A stretch of DNA of 18,426 bases from JBARRS01 sp049644345 (GTDB taxonomy: Bacteria > Actinomycetota > Thermoleophilia > Gaiellales > Gaiellaceae). Each line of letters opens with the position of its first letter. Positions within the stretch are counted from its first letter, which is position 1. The notes beneath the pieces were generated by a model. It was not told where the DNA came from, did no database searches, and saw only the letters and a program-made list of their open reading frames with translations. This document shows positions 13,620-18,426 of the stretch, piece after piece. The stretch covers positions 1 to 18,426 of the forward strand of contig JBARRS010000182.1 of NCBI GenBank assembly GCA_049644345.1. Direction: 5' to 3'. Position numbers and translations under genes: made by a program.

Positions 13620-13688
13620 CGCGGGCGAAGACGGGCGACAGCCGAGCTGACGAGGATGGCCGCCCGCTCCTCACCCGCCGGAGCGCCG

Positions 13689-15653
13689 ATGGATCAGAGC
13701 ACCAAGCCGCCCCGTCTCGTCCTTCGCTTTGCTCTGTACACGGCGGTCGTGCTCGCCGTCGCAGGGTCCGCGATCGTCCTCTTCGTTCGTCACCACGCGA
13801 GCGCGCAAGCGGAGAACGAGGTTGCGTTCCACGCCGGCTTCGTCGCTGATGCCATCCTGCGCGACCGTTTGAGCCCGTCCGACTTGAGTGCGCCGGTGAC
13901 CGGGGTTCGGCAGGCACAGCTCGACCGGCTCTTTCTCCGCCATGTTCTTCTCGGAGGCACGCTGCGCGCCAAGCTGTACGGGGTCGACGGCCGGGTCACG
14001 TACTCGACCGACCACTCGCTGATCGGGACTGCGCCGAACGATCGCGGAGTCCAAGACTCGCTCGGCGGGGAGACGTCGACGCGCGTCGGCTCGATCACGG
14101 ACGGTGGTGGCCAGGCCAAGGTGCTGAGGGCGTTCGCGCCGCTGCGCGTGGGCGGGTCGACACCGGCGGGCGTCCTCGAGCTCGACCAGGACTACGTGCC
14201 GATCGCACGGTCTGCGCGGAAGGCGTTCCTGCCGGTCGTCGGCGTCCTCGAGGCGGTGCTGCTGATCCTCTACATCTCGCTCTTTCCGATCCTCCGCCGG
14301 GTCACGCTCCGCCTGCGCCGGCAGGTGCAGGAGATCGAGCACCAGGCGTTTCACGACGGGCTGACGGATCTCCCCAACCGGGCCCTCTTCCGTGAGCGGA
14401 TCGCGCGCGCGATCGAGGCGGCCGAGCGAACAAATGCGCCGATCGCTGTTCTGCTGCTCGATCTCGATCGGTTCAAGGAGATCAACGACACGCTCGGACA
14501 CGAGAGCGGCGACCAGCTGCTCTGCGCCGTGGCCGACCGCCTTCGGGCGCGCATGCGCCCAAGCGACACCGTGGCGCGGCTCGGCGGTGACGAGTTCTGC
14601 CTCCTGGCGCAGGGAGCCGACGCCGAGAGCGCGCTCGTGCTCGCGGAGCGGATCCACGCGGGCATGGAGGAGCCGATCCTCGTCGGGGGTCTTCAGCTCG
14701 AGGTCGAGACGAGCATCGGGATCGCGGTCTTCCCCGAGCACGGGGAGGACGTCGACACGCTTGTCCGGCACGCGGACATCGCCCTCTACCGGAGCAAGGA
14801 GACGCACCTGCCGACGGTGTACACGACGGGACAGGATCACTACTCGCCGGAGCGGCTCGTGTTGGTCGGGGAGCTAAGGCGCGCGCTCGACGAGCGCGAG
14901 CTCCTCGTCTATTACCAGCCTCGGGTCAACGCGGCGACAGGTGCGCTCTCGGCCGTGGAGGCGCTGGTCCGGTGGCGGCACCCCGAGCGTGGTCTGCTCG
15001 GGCCCGGCGAGTTCCTGCCGCTTGCGGAGCACACCGGGCTCGCCCGCCCGCTGACGGGCTACGTGCTGAACGACGCGCTCTCCCAATGCAGGCGGCTTCG
15101 CGACGCGGGCGTCGAGATCGGCGTCGCCGTCAACCTGTTCAGCCGGGACCTGTTGGACGCCGGCCTCGTCGACGAGGTCTGCGAGCTCCTGGCCAAGTGG
15201 CGAATCGAGCCCTCGGTCCTCGAGCTCGAGATCACCGAGAACACGATTCTGGCCGATCCCACGCGCACGCGCGAGATCCTGACCCGGCTCGGCGAGCGTG
15301 GCGTCAGGCTGGCGATCGACGACTTCGGTAGCGGTTACTCGTCGCTCAACTACCTGAAGCGCCTACCCGTCGATGTGCTCAAGATCGACAAGTCGTTCGT
15401 TCTGAACATGGACGCCGACGAGAGCGACGCCGTCATCGTCCGGTCGACGATCGAGCTCGGCCACAACCTCGGCCTCGAGGTCGTCGCCGAAGGGGTCGAG
15501 ACGGGCCAGACGCTCGCACGCCTCGCGGAGCTCGGCTGCGACACGGTCCAGGGCTTCCACGTGAGCCGTCCGCTCACGGCCCAGGCGCTCCGACGGTGGA
15601 TCGCAGGCCGAGCGACAGGCCAAAACAGCCTTACGCGCGTGGCTGCGAGCTGA
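13689..15653 (+). CDS. membrane GGDEF-EAL protein (cyclic-di-GMP synthesis and hydrolysis)
   Basis: From ATG 13689 (GGAG at 13680-13683) the product has 654 residues; ATG 13656 would add 11. TM helices at about 14-33 and 180-202 flank an extracytoplasmic sensor-like region of about 145 residues containing LYGVDGRVTYSTDHSLIG, like Cache/CHASE-type sensors. The GGDEF domain (about 219-385) has intact GGDEF (299-303) preceded by RPSD five residues upstream, the RxxD product-inhibition I-site. The EAL domain (about 400-640) keeps EALVRW, the Asn of AVNLF, ELEITEN, DDFGSGYSSL, KIDKSF, EGVET and QGFHVSRP, so both halves look active. Diguanylate cyclases make cyclic-di-GMP from GTP, and EAL enzymes linearise it. 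The alpha-oxoamine synthase gene follows after 62 bases, and a second membrane sensor follows that. Confidence 0.94.
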   Translation: MDQSTKPPRLVLRFALYTAVVLAVAGSAIVLFVRHHASAQAENEVAFHAGFVADAILRDRLSPSDLSAPVTGVRQAQLDRLFLRHVLLGGTLRAKLYGVDGRVTYSTDHSLIGTAPNDRGVQDSLGGETSTRVGSITDGGGQAKVLRAFAPLRVGGSTPAGVLELDQDYVPIARSARKAFLPVVGVLEAVLLILYISLFPILRRVTLRLRRQVQEIEHQAFHDGLTDLPNRALFRERIARAIEAAERTNAPIAVLLLDLDRFKEINDTLGHESGDQLLCAVADRLRARMRPSDTVARLGGDEFCLLAQGADAESALVLAERIHAGMEEPILVGGLQLEVETSIGIAVFPEHGEDVDTLVRHADIALYRSKETHLPTVYTTGQDHYSPERLVLVGELRRALDERELLVYYQPRVNAATGALSAVEALVRWRHPERGLLGPGEFLPLAEHTGLARPLTGYVLNDALSQCRRLRDAGVEIGVAVNLFSRDLLDAGLVDEVCELLAKWRIEPSVLELEITENTILADPTRTREILTRLGERGVRLAIDDFGSGYSSLNYLKRLPVDVLKIDKSFVLNMDADESDAVIVRSTIELGHNLGLEVVAEGVETGQTLARLAELGCDTVQGFHVSRPLTAQALRRWIAGRATGQNSLTRVAAS

Positions 15654-15715
15654 CTCCGGGCAGCCGCGATTCTCGATTCCTAAAGGATTTCGCCCCCCGC
15701 GTCGATGTTCTGCCG

Positions 15716-17011
15716 ATGACCGCTCGCGTCTCGGACGGCCCCCGGACCGCGCCCTCGTCTCCTCGCTGGATCGACAGGTGGCTCGCGGCTTGCCACGATC
15801 TCGCCGAGCTCGAGCGCTCGAACCCGATGACGGACGCGGTCATCGACCAGATCGACGGGCGGATGATTCGCGTAGGCGACAAGTGGCTCGCCGACTTTGC
15901 CTCGTGCAACTACCTCGGCTTCGACCTCGACCGCGAGATCATCGCGGCGGTGCCCGAGTACCTCGAGCGCTGGGGCACTCATCCGAGCTGGTCCCGACTA
16001 CTGGGCAGCCCCGTTCTCTACGAGCAGATCGAGCAACGCCTCAGCGCCCTCCTCGGCTGTGAGGACACGCTCGTGCTACCGACGATCACGTTGATCCACA
16101 TGTCGGTGATTCCGATCCTCGCCGGCGGGGGGACGGTCTTCCTCGAGAACCGCGCTCACAAGACGATCTACGAGGGCTGCCAGCTCGCGGCTGCGCGCGG
16201 CGCGACTGTGAAGCGGTTCGGCTTCGAAGACGTCGAGGACCTGGAGCGCCTGCTGAAGGAGGACAACTCGGCGCCGCGGCTGATCTGCATCGACGGCGTC
16301 AACAGCATGACGGGCAACCTCGCCGACCTGGAAGGTTTCGCCCGTCTCGCCCGGGAGTACGACGCCCTGCTCTATGTCGACGACGCCCACGGATTCGGCG
16401 TCATCGGCGAGCGCGGCGCTGACGAGCTCAGCCCGTACGGCTCGCGCGGGAACAGCATCGTCCGGCACTTCGACGAGAGCTACGACCACATCGTGGTCGT
16501 CGCGGGCCTCTCGAAGGCGTACTCGTCGCTGGCAGCCTTCCTGACCTGCCCGCCCGAGTTGAAGCGGCTGCTCAAGACGGCCGCTCCCCCGTATCTGTAC
16601 TCGGGCCCGTCTCCGGTCGCCTCGCTGGCGACGACGCTCGCCGGGCTCGACGTGAACGAGCAGCGCGGCGACGAGGTTCGAGCAGATCTCTGGCGGAAGA
16701 CCGCCGTCGTCCTCGAGTGCCTCGATCGGCTCGGCGCCCACACACCCAACAGGTCGGGGTTCCCGATCGTCGAGGTGCCGCTCGCGCGCCACGAGGACAT
16801 CGACGCGGTCGGCAGGTTCCTGTTCGAGCAAGGGATCTATGTCACGCTCGCCGCCTACCCGCTCGTCCCGAGGGACGAAGTCGGCTTTCGCATCCAGGTG
16901 ACCGCGGCCAATACGCAGGCCGAGGTCGAGCGCCTGGTCGAGGTGCTGGGCAAGCTCGCGAACAGCTTCGATCTCCAGCCGGCCCGTGACGACAAGGAGC
17001 GCGCGGCGTGA
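15716..17011 (+). CDS. alpha-oxoamine synthase family PLP enzyme (serine palmitoyltransferase / CqsA / AONS-like)
   Basis: This is a fold-type I PLP enzyme of 431 residues. Family members condense an acyl-CoA with an amino acid (Ser, Gly, Ala) or, for CqsA, with S-adenosylmethionine, releasing CoA and usually CO2. Visible motifs are FASCNYLGFD (61-70), the glycine/His/Ser-rich GTHPSWSRLLGSP (87-99), ENRAHKTIYEG with a PLP-stacking His (about 148), CIDGVNSMTGNLADL (191-205), YVDDAHGFGVIGERG with the PLP-binding Asp223 and His225, and GLSKAYSS with the Schiff-base Lys267. The C-terminal VGFRIQVTAANTQAEVERLV matches the family end. The open frame continues upstream to 15596 but overlaps the GGDEF-EAL gene, so ATG 15716 is chosen. 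No biotin genes are adjacent. A membrane sensor gene starts in its stop codon. Substrate is unresolved; the context favours a lipid or signal product over biotin. Confidence 0.9.
   Translation: MTARVSDGPRTAPSSPRWIDRWLAACHDLAELERSNPMTDAVIDQIDGRMIRVGDKWLADFASCNYLGFDLDREIIAAVPEYLERWGTHPSWSRLLGSPVLYEQIEQRLSALLGCEDTLVLPTITLIHMSVIPILAGGGTVFLENRAHKTIYEGCQLAAARGATVKRFGFEDVEDLERLLKEDNSAPRLICIDGVNSMTGNLADLEGFARLAREYDALLYVDDAHGFGVIGERGADELSPYGSRGNSIVRHFDESYDHIVVVAGLSKAYSSLAAFLTCPPELKRLLKTAAPPYLYSGPSPVASLATTLAGLDVNEQRGDEVRADLWRKTAVVLECLDRLGAHTPNRSGFPIVEVPLARHEDIDAVGRFLFEQGIYVTLAAYPLVPRDEVGFRIQVTAANTQAEVERLVEVLGKLANSFDLQPARDDKERAA
16994..16999 (+). promoter_or_regulatory. ribosome binding site inside the end of the synthase gene
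   Basis: AAGGAG lies 8 bases before GTG 17008, within the last codons of the alpha-oxoamine synthase gene. It supports the overlapping start (GTGA) of the downstream membrane-sensor gene and translational coupling. Confidence 0.7.
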
Positions 17012-18426
17012 GACGGCTCGCTGTCCACGGCAACTGGCGCACGCACGCCTGGGGCTGGTACCTCGCCGCTACCGGTGGGTTGATGGGGCTGTATCTGTTC
17101 GTGCCGCCCCTGAAGGGCTACGGGCCGCTGATCAACGGTCTGGGTCTCTCGGGCGTGGTCGCGATCGTCGTCGGAATCCGAATGCACAAGCCGACGGCGA
17201 AGGCCGCTTGGTGGCTGTTCGTGGTCGGCCAGTTCCTCTTTGTCGCCGGCGATGTGTACACGTATCACTACCCAAACGCCCCGTTCCCATCGCCCGGCGA
17301 CGCGCTTTACCTCACCGTGTACCCCGTGCTGATGGCGGGGTTGTTCGTCCTCGTCAGGCGCCGGAATCCGCGGCGCGACCCGGCCGCATTGATCGACGCG
17401 CTGATCCTGACGATCGGCGTCGGCCTCTTCTCGTGGGTCTTCCTGATCGCCCCGAACATCCACCTCCACGGGCTAGCGGTCACCTGGCTCGCGAAAACCG
17501 TGTCCGTCGCGTATCCCCTCGGCGACGTGCTGCTGCTCGCGGCCGCCATCCGGCTCGCGGTCGACGCAGGCAAGCGCGCGCCGGCCTTCTACCTTCTGGC
17601 CGGCAGCATCGTCTGCCTCCTCGCCACCGACTCGGCATACAACCTCGCGCTTCTCAAGGGCACGTACAGCCACACGCAGCTGATCTACGACGCCGGCTGG
17701 ATCATGTACTACCTCTTCTGGGGCGCTGCGGCTCTGCACCCGTCGATGCGGGCACTCGAGGAGCCGGCTGCCGATGTTCGAACCCGGCTCACGCCGTTGC
17801 GGCTTGTGCTGCTCGGCGTCGCCTGCCTGATCGCACCCGGAATTCGCTTCGTCCAGGAGTTCCGGAATCCGGACCTGCTCGTCATCATCATCGCGTCGGC
17901 CGTGCTCTTCCTGCTCGTCGTGGCGAGGATGGCCGGCCTTGTGCTGCAGGAGGCGCGGCGAGTCTCGCGAGAGCGAGCGCTGCGAGGCGCGGGAATCGAT
18001 CTCGTCGGCGCCGCCGGCCACGAGCAGATCTACGAGGCCGCGATCCTCGGAGTGGGCCGTCTGTTCGGCAACGAGCCGTCGGTTCGTCTCGCGCTGCTCG
18101 GCGAAGAAGGAGCCTCAGTCGTTGCGTCCTCGGACGACAACGGCTGGCACCTGACGGACGCGACGTCCGGGTGGTTGCGAGAGGCGCGGTCGAGCGCCGT
18201 GCACATCGCATACGACGAGGTGCCGGCACCCGTGCGAGGTGATCTCCGCCTGTTCGACGGCGAGACCGTTCTCGTCTTGCCGCTCTCGATCCGGTCGGAA
18301 GTCCGCGGACTGCTGATCGTCTGCTCTCCGGCCGCCGTGTCACCCGATCTCGGCGACTCGCTGGAGGCGCTGGGGGTGCAGGTCTCGCTTGCAGTCGAAG
18401 GCGCCTCGCTCGCAGAGGACCTGCAC
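17008..18426 (+). CDS. polytopic membrane sensor with GAF-like domain, partial (probable GGDEF/EAL family N-terminus)
   Basis: This frame is open from GTG 17008 to the right edge (473 codons, no stop), so the gene continues beyond the window. The first 310 residues contain about nine or ten hydrophobic helices (near 16-33, 41-58, 67-83, 99-116, 128-147, 165-184, 191-208, 229-244, 262-279 and 289-309). Features such as PGDALYLTVYPVLMAGL, LIDALILTIG and VAYPLGDVLLLAAAIRL are typical of the membrane module of actinobacterial diguanylate cyclase/phosphodiesterase proteins. A short linker (EARRVSRERAL) leads to a GAF-like region at about 330-470 (HEQIYEAAILGVGRLFG, VLVLPLSIRSEVRGLLIVCS). A GGDEF and possibly EAL domain is expected after the edge, but this is inference. 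The start overlaps the synthase stop (GTGA) with a good ribosome site. Another frame here also has a long open stretch, but its Arg-rich, hydrophobic-poor sequence is a shadow. Confidence 0.85.
   Translation, partial: MRRLAVHGNWRTHAWGWYLAATGGLMGLYLFVPPLKGYGPLINGLGLSGVVAIVVGIRMHKPTAKAAWWLFVVGQFLFVAGDVYTYHYPNAPFPSPGDALYLTVYPVLMAGLFVLVRRRNPRRDPAALIDALILTIGVGLFSWVFLIAPNIHLHGLAVTWLAKTVSVAYPLGDVLLLAAAIRLAVDAGKRAPAFYLLAGSIVCLLATDSAYNLALLKGTYSHTQLIYDAGWIMYYLFWGAAALHPSMRALEEPAADVRTRLTPLRLVLLGVACLIAPGIRFVQEFRNPDLLVIIIASAVLFLLVVARMAGLVLQEARRVSRERALRGAGIDLVGAAGHEQIYEAAILGVGRLFGNEPSVRLALLGEEGASVVASSDDNGWHLTDATSGWLREARSSAVHIAYDEVPAPVRGDLRLFDGETVLVLPLSIRSEVRGLLIVCSPAAVSPDLGDSLEALGVQVSLAVEGASLAEDLH

Noticed and set aside
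16986..18242. Plus-strand 418-codon frame over the membrane-sensor region
   Set aside because: Its product is Arg-rich with no hydrophobic pattern. The frame from GTG 17008 gives clear membrane helices, a GAF-like domain, a good ribosome site and an overlapping start.

Overview
The window is GC-rich, densely packed DNA with very high GC at third codon positions. Actinobacterial-type proteins dominate: a PknB-like kinase with one membrane helix, an N-terminal HGWGHG-type SpoIID protein, and a multi-helix sensor of a kind common in actinobacterial cyclic-di-GMP proteins. There are many overlapping NTGA stop/start junctions. I infer a deep-branching actinobacterium (Thermoleophilia/Gaiellales-like) from overall character; no marker gene proves it. 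No stretch longer than 300 bases lacks a gene. I see no transposase, integrase, CRISPR array or rRNA.

Layout. (1) 1-1858, plus strand: the end of a dTDP-rhamnose operon, with the tail of rmlC, then rmlD and rmlB. (2) 1859-3220, minus strand: a membrane Ser/Thr kinase with a TPR-like extracytoplasmic tail; its stop codon abuts that of rmlB. (3) 3331-6428, plus strand: a SpoIID/LytB-domain protein coupled to a secreted subtilisin-family protease, probably a cell-wall remodelling pair. (4) 6422-9092, minus strand: a tightly coupled three-gene nucleotide-sugar operon (UDP-GlcNAc 2-epimerase family, Gfo/Idh/MocA oxidoreductase, left-handed beta-helix acyltransferase). It resembles WbpI/WbpB/WbpD of the diacetamido-uronic acid pathway, but the dehydrogenase and aminotransferase steps are missing here. 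(5) 9117-9189: tRNA-Lys(CTT), divergent from that operon and followed by a string of strong hairpins. (6) 9411-11971, plus strand: two exported proteins of unknown role, one with a C-terminal anchor and one a five-blade propeller plus Fn3 plus a SPOR-like tail. (7) 12089-13619: a membrane protein whose N-terminal domain resembles a phage-associated family and whose C-terminal part carries sixteen 9-residue Pro/Lys/Asp repeats; its start appears to be frameshifted. (8) 13689 to the right edge, plus strand: an intact GGDEF-EAL membrane protein, an alpha-oxoamine synthase, and a polytopic membrane protein with a GAF-like domain that runs off the window.

How the genes work together. Regions 1 and 4 supply activated sugars for surface polysaccharide. 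Region 3, the kinase and the exported proteins are envelope functions. Region 8 pairs a CqsA/serine-palmitoyltransferase-type lipid-ketone synthase with cyclic-di-GMP enzymes and a multi-helix sensor. That is the most interesting candidate for an undescribed system, possibly a lipid signal or lipid synthase linked to second-messenger control.
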